Shown one piece after another: positions 34,207 to 44,342 of a stretch of 64,000 nucleotides of DNA. Within the stretch, counting starts at the first letter, position 1. Every line of letters begins with the position of its first letter. The notes beneath the pieces were generated by a model. That model was not told the origin of the DNA. It searched no databases and saw only the letters and a list, made by a program, of their open reading frames with translations. Position numbers and translations under genes: made by a program. Origin of the DNA: Psilocybe azurescens (taxonomy: Eukaryota > Basidiomycota > Agaricomycetes > Agaricales > Agrocybaceae); contig JAJIRX010000961.1 of NCBI GenBank assembly GCA_023853785.1, positions 62,001 through 126,000 on the forward strand. The letters are read 5' to 3'.

Positions 34207-34419
34207 ATGCTGGCCAACATCGACAAAAAGCCAGTTCCCATGCCACTTCATCCAATAATTCCAAGTCAAGTCACCGACTGCAAATCGACTACTAGTTATG
34301 ACCATTTAACAAATTTCATACCACCAGAATCCGCTTCCCTAGTACCAATTGACGACGTAGGAGACGACTTGGGTCTTATCCCCTCCTGGCCTACAATTTC
34401 ACACACAGAGCAGAGATAA
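34207..34419 (+). CDS. Small conserved ORF downstream of NACHT copy 4 (70 aa)
   Basis: MLANIDKKPVPMPLHP..., with DDVGDDLGLIPSWPTI towards the end; open, and similar to 12193-12411. It starts 194 bp after the NACHT stop. It may be a small gene, a 3' exon or a conserved 3'UTR. No known domain recognised. Confidence 0.35.
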   Translation: MLANIDKKPVPMPLHPIIPSQVTDCKSTTSYDHLTNFIPPESASLVPIDDVGDDLGLIPSWPTISHTEQR

Positions 34420-34839
34420 TTTGAATTAATATAACGTCTTGACTCCCCTCTGCAATGCATCGTGCTTTATTCCTACTGTAGTAAGAAAAATATTAGTGGA
34501 AGGATACATAGTGGAAAAGAGATGGGATATAGCTTTAAAGCTTGAGAGGTACAGTCGTAACCCGAACTACAGACATCGACATCCATCAAATCCTTCTCCT
34601 TCAACGAACCAACTCTGCTATTGCCCAATAATGCTGAATGCTCAACGCAATGCAAACGTTTACGGTTTTTACGCATATGTATGAACATACTGTACTTTCT
34701 ATTTGTTATCTTATGCTTACCTGATCTGATCTTTGGAATTTTTACTGGGATTTTTTACTAGGACTGGACTTGCTTCAATCGACTCGAGCGAACCGCTCAG
34801 CAAAATCTAAGATCTAATCCTCGGAGTTCAACGAACATG

Positions 34840-35893
34840 GGACCCCCGCCCCCAACATCGACGTCAGCGTCAATGAATCAGAACGCGGCTCGCTGGCCTA
34901 CCCAACAACGGCAGCAGCGCGGACGTGAACTGGAAGCCGAGCTGGCGCGGAAAGACAAAGAAGTGTGAGCTTCCAGCTCTGCACTAGACTTGCCTGCATG
35001 TGAATTCTGATTCACGCACATTGCTTCCTTCTCTCTTCCTCCCCCTCTCCTCGCTGTCACTGCCACCCCGCAAAACTCAAACATCGCAACACACCACATA
35101 ACATCCCTCCTCTCTGTGCACAACCCACTCTACTAAGCTCTCACTCCAGCAATCCCACCTCTTCCACGCCCTCGACACGATCGATACACACGCACAGGAG
35201 AACGCGGACCTTACAGGGAGCTTGGGGCTATGAAGAGGAAGGTCCAGGCGTGCGAGGAAGCGGGATGAGTTGAGGGAGGAGGTTGAGAGACTTGTTGAGA
35301 GAGGTGTGTAGGTTTTTCTTTTTTTTTTTTGCTTGATTGTTTCCTCCTAAGGTGAACGAGAGTTTTAATGATGGTGTGTTTGTCTAGTGCAAATGAACAT
35401 GATTATAAGAAATGGCCGGCCAGTTGGATACAGCTGTCGAGTGTCGCAGGTACGAAATAACACACTGCATACACTGTATAATCTCACACGCATATCCTAT
35501 CCTATCCTATCGTCTCTACAGATGAAGGTCCTGGTATTACAATACACCCACGAACCCCGCCACATTGTTCCCACTCTCACTCCTCAACCCCTACGCACCC
35601 AGGTCTAGCTCGCTAACGTGAGGGCGGCATCTGCGTATATGGCATCCTCTGCTGCTGCAGCTTCTTCATCGTCGGCCACTTCAACGCCTCAAGTTTTATC
35701 GGCCAACTAACATCTACACTAAGGGAGCGGCTGCCTCGGAATTGGGTTCCAATGCTCCTGCTCCTTCATCGGAACCCAGTTCGAGACCTAGTGCTCGTGC
35801 TCGTGCTCGTGTATCTTAGCTACTACCGCCACCACCACCACCGCCTTCAGCTCCCGCTCCAGCTGCTGACGAAACTCAACCCCCGCCGCAGCA

Positions 35894-35927
<34 letters not shown>

Positions 35928-36900
35928 TATTGCAGTCTGGGTCTGGGTCTGGCGTGAACATGGACACTGGCATGAATCTGTGCAGTGGCATAAATACGGG
36001 CACTGGCTATTGCTCTTGGACGGGTACTGGGACGGGTGTTGGCTCTAGTACAGACGCGCACAAGGACCGGGATAAAGAGGTCCAGGGGACGATGGGCGGG
36101 ATGAACCCCAGCGACGCGCACGCGCACGTCGGAATTGTAAGAACTGAAAATCCGGCTGTGTCATTTGGAAGCGGGGTGTACGCGGTGCGTTTTTGCGTTT
36201 TCACGTTTTCTCCTTTTTCATTTTCGTGTGTTTTCTGCATATCACCTGCGCTTCTTGGTTTCGTTCTTCGGCTCGCGGAGGTGGGAGTATTTTGGATTCT
36301 AGTTTTGTTTTTGTTTTTGGATGGGTTTTCTGTTTTCTGGTTTGACACGACACGACGCGTTACGATGCTAATTTTACTTGATGAAAAGGTTGCGAGTGGA
36401 GATTGAAAATATGCGTCGGATGCAGAATCAGGGGCGAGAGCGCGAGCCGAGAGAGCAAGATATGAACGTGGGTGTGGATAGCGTGACACAGGACGCGGCG
36501 GAAGAGGGGGAGCGGCTTGCCACGTCTATCTGGACAGAGTTCTCGGCGCGAGGAGGAGGATGAAGGGCGAGATGAGAAGGGGCGGACCAGGCCGCACAGG
36601 AGGATGGGGGCCGTGGGCCGGTTGATATCGCCACTCGGCGTCCAATCGCCTGGAGAGGAGAAAGAGGTGCGTCGGATATTGTTGTCTGTCGTCTTTCGTT
36701 GCCTGGTTTTGTTTTGCGACATTCTGTTTCTGTTTGTAGTCCCGACCCCTTTTCTCACTATGCTTCTGCTGCCAGTACAATACTTCGCCACTGTTTAAGA
36801 AAAGGTTTCTTTGTGCTTTGTATTTTCGTATATTTCGACATCTTTTTTCGTTTTCGTTTGCCTTGATTTCCCCTTTGTTTTCTATGTTCGCGTGGTGTGT
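34840..36900 (+). pseudogene. Coiled-coil/acidic-tail gene, copy E (deleted and degenerate)
   Basis: Exon 1 is clean from the ATG at about 34851: MGPPPPTSTSASMNQN, then QQRQQRGRELEAELARKDKE, then a GTGTGAG donor. The exon 2 acceptor AG is lost (ACACCACATAACATCC) and its frame is broken by short deletions. The small exon near 35393-35450 and the start of the following exon remain, but about 35590-35620 joins that exon straight to a much later one (LANVRAASAYMASSAAAAS), so the middle of the gene is deleted. A (CAGACG)n run at 35890-35925 and pieces of the 3' exons follow. Confidence 0.45.
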
Positions 36901-37079
36901 AATGTAGGAAGGGCCCTGAGTCAGAGGCATCTCCCACATCCGAGCATGTTCTAAATACGTGGCTCAAGTATGTAGTCATAAGGATCACTAGATCAACACT
37001 AGACAGACATTACTCATGATATAAAATCAGACCGAGAAGTAGCGAGTTGCAGATGTGATTTGCGAGGGTAATAATGAAT

Positions 37080-37156
37080 GAGGACGAGTCGAACCTCGAA
37101 AGTTGCTTGGATGTGAATATCCCGACAGGCGGGCCGAGCAGCCCGAAGTTTCTACC
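37080..37156 (+). promoter_or_regulatory. Left part of the 5' block of coiled-coil gene F, cut by insertions
   Basis: Matches 17760-17853 (GGCGGGCCGAGCAGCCC, then CTACC). It continues at 53410 after 16.25 kb of nested mobile DNA. The insertions therefore sit in the presumed promoter/leader of copy F. Confidence 0.6.
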
Positions 37157-37380
37157 TGTGACCACCCGGTATTTTCCTCATTCTTTGATTATCTATCGTT
37201 TTATCTTATCTGCACATTTCGACTACATTCCATTCCGTCAACTGATACACGACTTCGTCCCTTTTTTTCTTCCCTTGTCCATTATCCCTGAAACACTCCC
37301 TTAGATACCTTATTTATTCTCCTTAGCCACAAACCCTTTTACTTAGTTCTAGACCCCTTCCTTACAGTATAAATACAATA

Positions 37381-37492
37381 GTAGTGACCAGCGGTTTTCA
37401 TATTTTAGGGACCTATCCACAGATGTGATTTGAATAGGGCCTAAGGGTAATGAGATACATTTCATTCTTTCATAACAAGCCTAGCCTGACTA
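37381..37492 (+). repeat. Left terminal inverted repeat of the Tc1-like element
   Basis: The reverse complement matches 41960-42070 with only a few differences across about 111 bp, including ATCCACAGATGTGATTTG and TAACAAGCCTAGCCTGAC. Confidence 0.85.
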
Positions 37493-37675
37493 CAGTAACT
37501 TGCATATTGTTTTGCAGTCCGAAATTTCTCTCGAGCTATTTGATGTGACCAACTTGTCACTTCAAACTTTATTTTTCTCAGTGGCGTTGGGACGGATCTT
37601 GCGCATGCAGGCGCCGGTAACAACGTATGTATGTATTTATTGAATGGAAAGCAACTATAAGACTATTGTACTCCA

Positions 37676-38766
37676 ATGGCCCCTCCTATTTCTGAAGATA
37701 TGCGTCGTCGTATTCTTGTGTGGTACAATGAACAACAGAAAACTGCCCCAGAGATAGCTCTCCTTGCAGGATGCAGTGAGCGAACTGTATATTATATTTT
37801 GTCCTACAAGCGCGATTACAGAACAGTGGACAACCCTTTCACAAGAGCCGTGGGCCGAACTTGGGCACTGGATACAGGGGATTTGAATTATTTAGTGTCT
37901 TTGTTGGCAGCAAGACCCAAAATCTATCTTGATGAGCTTCAGCAAGAGCTCATCGTTGCACGAGATGTGGATGTTTCTATCCCAACACTATCTTGCGCTT
38001 TACATCAGTGGGAAATCAGTAACAAAAACGTCGCTAGTGCAGCACTGGAGAGGAATGAACTTTTACGAGCAACTTGGCAAGCAGAGTATGGCGATATACC
38101 AGCTGAATATTGTGTATGGCTGGATGAAGCCAGTGTTGATGACTGGACAAATCAGCGTCAAAGAGGTTGGAGCGCAATTGGCCGGGCATGCGTTTGTAGA
38201 GAAACATTCATCCATGGCCGACACTATTCTGTCCTACCTGCCTTGACCTATGAAGGTCTCATTGCACTTGATATATTCGAGGGATCTGTGAATAAAGAAA
38301 GGTTTGTTCAATTTATCAACGAGCAGGTGGTGAGTAGTATAATTCCTTGTCGAACTGGAGCCTTTTACAAGAATCACACAGGCTCCAAGATTGAACCCAT
38401 ATCCTGGCCCATGGAGCGTTGTGATTCTGGACAACTGTGCCATCCATCATGATGAAGATATTTGTCACATTATTGAGGATGAATGTGGTACGAGTTGACC
38501 CCTTCAGACTTTTGGAATTATTCATAAAACAGGAGACAGGTGCTAAGCTGGTATATTTGCCATCATACTCGCCAGATTTCAACCCTATCGAACAAGCTTT
38601 CCACTCTATTAAATCTTGGCTTCGACGGCATGAAGCACAAGCTACATCCCCAGAAGTCAGGCCATGGTTAATCCACCAAGCAAGTGAAGTTGTAACTGAA
38701 GAAATGGCATGCGGGTGGATAGAAAACTGTGGTTATTCGTTTATGGAAGAGTACAGGCTAGATTAA
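37676..38766 (+). CDS. Tc1-like DDE transposase (328 aa, two introns)
   Basis: Exons 37676-38329, 38382-38487 and 38540-38766 give 329 codons including stop. Both introns are 52 nt, GTGAGT...CACAG and GTACGA...GACAG. The N-terminus carries a helix-turn-helix (APEIALLAGCSERTVYYIL, about residues 23-41) for binding the inverted repeats. The DDE triad is visible: WLDEASVDD, VILDNCAIHHDED and SPDFNPIEQAF. There are 35 residues between the second D and the E, close to the Tc1 family's DD34E. It would cut and paste the element in the nucleus. No frameshift or stop is seen, so it may still be active. The unspliced frames fail, so simple ORF calling would miss the catalytic half. Confidence 0.9.
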
Positions 38767-38846
38767 CACTAGACAGACAACAAGATAAATGGCCGCAATA
38801 ACTACATTGACTCTATATACATGGCCTAGATTCTGCGAGACAGAAA

Positions 38847-40751
38847 TTATGAGGACTGCCAAAATAATGTACTAGGGGATTGGTCAAGTTGCGAGCGGCG
38901 CTTGGCTTCAAGGCATATACTCCACTCTTTGCAAAATCTCTTGAATTTGATGATATTACCCACTGTAGCACCAGTGATCTTGCGTAATTCAGTGTCGTCA
39001 ACATATGGGATGATGTCGGGGTGTAATCGTCCATTCGAAGCTGAATCTCGAAGGGTGTTATGTCAACACCCTCAAGCTCAGCAAAATTCCAAAGACAGGC
39101 TTGAAGCTCAAGCCCAAGCTCTGGAAGAGGGGAAGACATACTAATACCAGTAGAAGTAGTTTTAGCATGCTTAGGAGTGATGTCAGGGGAGCTTGAATCC
39201 TCATGGCAGCGTTTGCGAGATATGCCACCACCAATAAGAGGCAGCATTGCGGCCATGAACGCAGTCATCACATTGCTGGTGTCACCAGCCATGACAGTGC
39301 GAGAGGTTGAAGGATGTGGACCAGTGCGACCATGGGCTTTCAAGCTGGAAATATGCCCATCGCGTGCCCTGTCAAAGACATTAACATTAGGTGGTTCATG
39401 TTTAGTCGCATCACCAGCAGCCTGCAGGTCTTGTCAAACACTATAATAATAATGAATGTATACTAAACTCACCATGGCTGCAGCCCATGTCTTCATACGG
39501 AGCATATTCAAGCGGGTGTGTTCTCCAGAGGCTGGAACGTAGCAATATCCAAACTCTCCGTGTTCACCCTGGTGGGTCTGGCAAGGCCATCTTTTCTTGA
39601 GCTCGATGACAAACTGGCCATGGAGCTGGGCAGCATCACTAAAGTTCTCTAGCTGCGGAACCTAGGGAATGTGTTGAGAAGTCATGACTATCACACAGGC
39701 AAAACTGACTTACCCGAGTACCATAAGCTAGTTCTTCGTCTCCATTCACAGCTCCATGTTCAACACCTGGAGGAACCTGAGGAGTTGTGTCAGCCCAAAT
39801 CGACTGGAAGCAACCATTCTTACAATTTGTTTGATACGGAACCCTTCCATGGCGTCTAGATCAAACTCGACATTGATAATTGTAGTTGCTTTATTTTTTT
39901 GAGAAGTGCTTCGAGCGCAATGCTAAACTGATGATCATTCTGAATGGACAGCGCTCCAGTCTTGCCGCCACTATGAGAAGTTAGATAAGTGTCACAGAAA
40001 CAATGTATCAGTGCAACATACCTGAGTCCAGGCCACCATAGTTTGAAATCGGGACCAGAGTGAGTTCCAGGACTGAAAGTCTCAGCAAGACCTTGAGTCG
40101 CAAAACAATGTTTGATGAAACTGATGCACGTAATTGCCTCTAGAGAGATATTGTCCATTTTGATGATTTTGGCTTTCTTGGGAGCGGCCTTTCCACAACC
40201 AACAGTAGGGGCTAAGGGGGGGCGTATAAACGAGAGTGATGTTGATGAGATGGCCAGAAGCAACAGCTAAGAAATAGTTAGAAAAGATGTCTTCTACTGA
40301 GAGTAAGCTAACATACTTGTCGCATTCATCTCTGCTCCACTGGTAGCGATACGCGAGCTGAGTTGACGAGAGAGAGAGAGTGGACCAGGAGGGACTGGTA
40401 ACACAGGAGTAGGACTGACGCGAGCCGCCTGCTGATTGAGCCGTGTCGCTGGGGAGATACCATGGGTACGCAGGGTGTCTTCGATTTCTTCATGAGAATA
40501 GTAGTACCGGGGGGGGTTTGATGCCGCCATCTGATAGAAATTTCAAGTTTGCAATGATTGACAAATGTAGGGACGCAAATACATACCAATCCGCTGGGGC
40601 TCTTCAGCCAGCCTTCAGAGGGCTTGCGAGTATCACCTGCAGGCGCAGTGACAGTCGGTGGTAGTCAGTTCTCATCGTCACTGTTCTGAGAGGGCATGCT
40701 TTGTGTAAAGGGAGGATTTTCGGCTTGATCTTGGATAGAACGTTTAGACAT
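38847..40751 (-). pseudogene. Second gene of the Tc1-like element (decayed, multi-exon)
   Basis: Reading down from ATG 40751: MSKRSIQDQAENPPF..., then exons joined by GT-AG introns (GTATGT...TATCAG, GTATGTTAG...CCCTTAG, GTATGTTGC...CATAG, GTAAGA...CTCAG, GTAAGT...CCTAG, GTGAGT...TGCAG). Recognisable blocks are YYSHEEIEDTLRTHGI, GCGKAAPKKAKI (basic), FELDAMEGFRI-like sequence, QLHGQFVIELKKRW, NMLRMKTWAAAM, and a final TPDIIPYVDDTELRKI...IKFKRFCKEW ending at 38847. Lesions: an in-frame TGA after SDDEN, a lost base in an A7 run near 39894, and a frame change near 39030. I recall similar uncharacterised proteins in basidiomycetes but know no function. A DNA-binding or accessory transposition role is a guess from the basic segment and location. 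Confidence 0.6.
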
Positions 40752-41239
40752 GATTATGAAAAAGCTGATACTGACTACAACAAGATGATAGAGCTTTTAT
40801 AGCTCATCTTCTCTCCTTCCCTGCACTTTGTCGAACAGAAAATGAAGGCCCCATCATCGTAGTCATCTCCTGTGCAGCTGAGAAAGAAAGAGGGAAAGAA
40901 TGGATTGGGCTTGATGTTCTGCGAAATCGAATATAAAAATGCTCACCCTGTGGCAATGAAAAGGTCCCCGCCATTGCAAAGGCTCCTTCTGCAGAGTTTT
41001 AAGATGTTCCTTGATGAGCTGCGATATGGATATCCAATAGGACATGAACACAAGACACGGATAAGTTCCAGAGAGAATGGTGGCGGCGACCAAAACGAGG
41101 CTTTTGGGTCAAACGGTGACATGGAATCAGCGAGAAGAAAACGCCTCAGGGTTGTATTCAAAATAGAGTTACCGTGAGAGAGTTACATGATGGTCACATC
41201 AAGGTCCGCTGGAAATTTCAGACTGCAAAACATTATGCA

Positions 41240-41960
41240 AGTCACTGTATCATTACCAGTGGGCATTTCATTTCTTTCAATCCAAGTCTGGCTATCATTA
41301 TTGTGGCCCTTTCATTTTTTTTTCAATACAAACAGGCATTTCATTTCCTTGTGCCCTATTTCATTATCCCAGAATAAATACCAATATATTCCAATGCAGA
41401 TGGGAATTTATTATATAAGATTACATAATACATATGCATGACCTGTTAGTTGCCTCTATTTAATAGATATACCTTAGCTCTCTTCAAATTATGGCCTCAA
41501 ATCAAAACATTATATAAGATATGACCTGACCCCATCCACCTGGGGTGGTGACATAAGGAAATGCTCAAATATATGGTTTTGTTACTATATATGGTAATAC
41601 AGGTTCTATCACATTAAATTCTCTAAGTTATGATAGCCAAATAAATAAATGAAATATATAGAAGTAATGAGATACCTTCACCTTTAGTTTATGAAAGTTC
41701 AAATTTGTAATATCCCCATGGGGATAAGATAATCCTAGAAAATTATGAAACCCTCAGCATTACAATTCAAGAAGTTATGATATTACAATGTTAATGAAAT
41801 ACTCAGAAATTATGAAATATAATAATAGTCCCAAAGTAATGAGTTCCATAGATAATGAAATTCCTGATGATAGCCAGGCCAGGTTTGAAAGAAATGAAAT
41901 GGCCAGAATAATGATAGCCAGACTTGGATTGGAAGAAATGAAATGCCCACTGGTAATGAT
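41240..41960. repeat. ATTTCATT-rich inverted-repeat region of the Tc1-like element
   Basis: About 41245-41325 is repeated in reverse complement at about 41870-41960 (AGTGGGCATTTCATTTCTT, CAAGTCTGGCTATCATTA). ATTTCATT or its complement recurs many times. It may be binding sites or a nested MITE; no ORF of interest. Confidence 0.6.
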
Positions 41961-42070
41961 AGTCAGGCTAGGCTTGTTATGAAAGAATGAAATGCATCTC
42001 ATTACCCTTAGGCCCTATTCAAATCACATCTGTGGATAGATCCCTATAATATGAAAACGTTTGTCACTAC
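41960..42070 (-). repeat. Right terminal inverted repeat of the Tc1-like element
   Basis: Reverse complement of 37381-37492. The outer end GTCACTAC is at 42063-42070. Confidence 0.85.
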
Positions 42071-42238
42071 CACTCATAAATACAGGCTGTAGTAGACACC
42101 AATTCCCCCCAGTGAACAAAGAACACTTATACCTGTCTATCGAGTGCTCAAGCTTCATTCTATTCATCTATTTCCGTGTGCCAGGACGACACTATCGATA
42201 CTCTAGCAGTCACAATAAGTCACTTCTGTCACACTACC

Positions 42239-42547
42239 TGTGACAGATCGGTACTTATCCTACTTATCACGTTACCTTTTATTATCTTATCTTATCGCAT
42301 TGACTTCAACCCCTTTTGTCAACGCCCGTATTTGATTCCACTTCCCTATCTTACTATTCTACTCTTGGCTTTGCATCTGTTACTATCCAATGGACTATTA
42401 GATAGAGTATATAAAGAGGCCTATTGTACTAGCTTAGACCCCAGCGAATACAGTTGTTAAAACAGTCTTTCCCCTTCCCTCTAAGAAACCGTGTGCTGAA
42501 ACAACCTCCGTGTTACTTATAGTCACTCAGAGTTACCTTTTGTCACA
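42239..42547 (+). repeat. Gypsy-1 5' LTR
   Basis: 309 bp. A TATATAAAG promoter-like box lies near 42407. It differs from the 3' LTR at about six positions, three of them C-to-T or G-to-A at CpG in this copy. Confidence 0.95.
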
Positions 42548-42673
42548 TATTTTTGACTCCTACAACAACTCTTAAACAACCCAAAACCTTGCTAGTTCGC
42601 TACTAGCATTCTCCTATTTTACTGTCGCCTCGACGTCCGGAATTCTTTGGATTGATCACCCGAAGAACCATGC

Positions 42674-43747
42674 TTGGCAACAAAACCTAAACCTAAAAAT
42701 TCATCAGTACGTGTTGCTTACTTGTCCGTATTACTAACTATGGCATCTAGGCAATTAAGATCGCGTGTTATCCCCGGAGGAAACCACGTACCTTCGCCCG
42801 AGCTTAAAAGCCCGGTGGTGCCCGACGTCCAAACCCCACGCCACTCATACAGCGACATGGCGGTGTCGAGACCGTCTTCTCCCTCTGCAGAGGTAGAGAA
42901 GAGGGTTATTACTGAACCTCCCAAAGTATTGGTAGAGAACCTTCATAATAATAATGAATATCCCTTTGTGTCAGATGAGCACAGCGACCCAAATATCACA
43001 TCCTCTGAATCAGAGTCTGATGATGATGGTCCATGGACCACGGTGCAAAGTAAACACAAAACGAGCCGTGAATCATCCCGCCGCTGCAATAATAAACTAA
43101 GCACAGAAGTAGCTACAGATCCTGCCATTGATAAGGCTGAGAAATCCCTAACGCAAGAACAGCAAAAGTTAATTGCTAAGCGTATTAAGAAAGTCCGCCG
43201 AGAGCACTCCAGCTCATGCGGCGAAGGACCCTCTAAAGATAAGGGCAAAACTATTGATCCCCAAGAATGGGGGAATCTCAGTATTTCAAACGTTAAATTA
43301 GATGTTCAAGCTCAGAGAAAAGAATTTGAGAAATTGGCAAAAGCTAAACAAAAGGAACAATTAAATCTCGTTACAGCTCGTAATCTACCCAGAATGCCTG
43401 CAATAAGATTTGACCAGGCTGCCGAGCATGTACGCATGCCAACTTGGCAAAACCCCTATCAGCGAGGGCTGGTAGCGCACGTTGATCCCAAATCCTTCCT
43501 GGGGGCAGCACTGAAGAAACCATCTTCCACAAGGAAAAAATCCTGCAAATCTAAGAAACGCGCAGCAACTACATCGTCAGAGAGCCCTTCATCAAGCTCA
43601 GAACCATCCTCTGGTGACCCAGATGGATTGGATGACAGCTCATCGAGCTCCGACGAATCGTCATCGCCGTCAGAAGAAGACGACGAGCCGAAAGCCAAGC
43701 CTTCCAAACACAAAAAAACACCAGAACAAGGGGTCATCAAGTGCTAA
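42674..43747 (+). CDS. Gypsy-1 gag, N-terminal part (357 aa)
   Basis: Open from ATG 42674; the second methionine (MASRQLRSR) is the more usual kind of start for these gags. It is hydrophilic, with Ser/Asp-rich stretches (SESESDDDGPW, about residue 115), a Lys-rich middle (AKRIKKVRREH) and a Ser/Glu/Asp run before the end. The capsid part follows in another frame. Structural protein of the particle. Confidence 0.65.
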   Translation: MATKPKPKNSSVRVAYLSVLLTMASRQLRSRVIPGGNHVPSPELKSPVVPDVQTPRHSYSDMAVSRPSSPSAEVEKRVITEPPKVLVENLHNNNEYPFVSDEHSDPNITSSESESDDDGPWTTVQSKHKTSRESSRRCNNKLSTEVATDPAIDKAEKSLTQEQQKLIAKRIKKVRREHSSSCGEGPSKDKGKTIDPQEWGNLSISNVKLDVQAQRKEFEKLAKAKQKEQLNLVTARNLPRMPAIRFDQAAEHVRMPTWQNPYQRGLVAHVDPKSFLGAALKKPSSTRKKSCKSKKRAATTSSESPSSSSEPSSGDPDGLDDSSSSSDESSSPSEEDDEPKAKPSKHKKTPEQGVIKC

Positions 43748-44342
43748 AGCACTGAAACCTACCCCTATGATGGAAGCACAGACACCCGTGCATTCCACAG
43801 ATTTGTAAAAGAAAGCAAATCATACCTGGAGGACAGCGGTCTCCGGCTGGAAAAGATGGATCCCGGCTTTAGCTTACTTCATGGAGAAGAGAGCCTATGA
43901 TTTCTACCTACAGAAAGTATCAATAAATGAAGAAAAGTGGAAAATGTCAGACTTTTACAATGAATTATACAACTACTGTTTCCCAATTGATTATAGGCAG
44001 AAAGTTCATAGAAAATTCGAAAACGCTACGCAGGGCAATAGACGCGTCAGTGAATTTGTGCATTATTTGGAAGAGCAATGCAACTTAATTGGGTCAATCA
44101 CCCAGAGTGACTTGGTCAATCGATTCTGGACAGGGAGCTCAGAAATAATCCAACGAGGCTTGTGGAGACAAGGCCTCCATCCGGACTCATCAACCTGGGA
44201 TGAAGTCGTATGTTGTGCAGAGATAGTAGAAATCTCTGAGAATGTCCGACCTTGCGATTCTCGCCCCAGCCAATCGGGCGCACCAAAGGGACCGACCCGA
44301 TGTCATACACCAATTTTGATTGGATATGAGATTTATCTATAA
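43748..44342 (+). pseudogene. Gypsy-1 gag, capsid (retrotransposon gag) domain
   Basis: The frame reading YDGSTDTRAFHRFVKESKSY overlaps the end of the previous ORF. After another shift comes RAYDFYLQKVS...YNYCFPIDYRQKV...VSEFVHYLEE...ITQSDLVNRFWTGSSE...LWRQGLHP, the typical Ty3/gypsy gag domain. At least two frameshifts. It stops at 44342, where the interrupting DNA begins. Confidence 0.75.

Larger units (their letters stand above)
37381..42070 (+). mobile_element. Tc1/mariner-superfamily transposon, about 4.7 kb, two genes
   Basis: Inverted repeats of about 111 bp lie at 37381-37492 and 41960-42070 (GTAGTGAC..., AGATGTGATTTGAATAGGGC). The left flank is TA and the right is CA, so a TA duplication may have mutated; the ends are uncertain by a few bases. 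It contains a spliced DDE transposase on plus and a convergent second gene on minus. The right third (41190-41960) is non-coding, with many ATTTCATT motifs and further inverted repeats. Confidence 0.75.
37157..42233 (+). mobile_element. Solo LTR split by a Tc1-like transposon
   Basis: TGTGAC at 37157 and GTCACA ending at 42233 are the same terminal bases as the gypsy-1 LTR. CTACC flanks both sides (37152-37156 and 42234-42238). Without the transposon at 37381-42070, about 387 bp of LTR-like DNA remains, including a TATAAATACA promoter-like sequence near 37367 and a distant resemblance to the gypsy-1 LTR. No internal region is attached, so it is a solo LTR or a recombination product abutting gypsy-1. 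Confidence 0.65.

Noticed and set aside
42548..42673. tRNA-type primer site after the gypsy-1 5' LTR
   Set aside because: The sequence after the LTR does not begin with TGG or match a self-complementary LTR segment that I could find; left unassigned.
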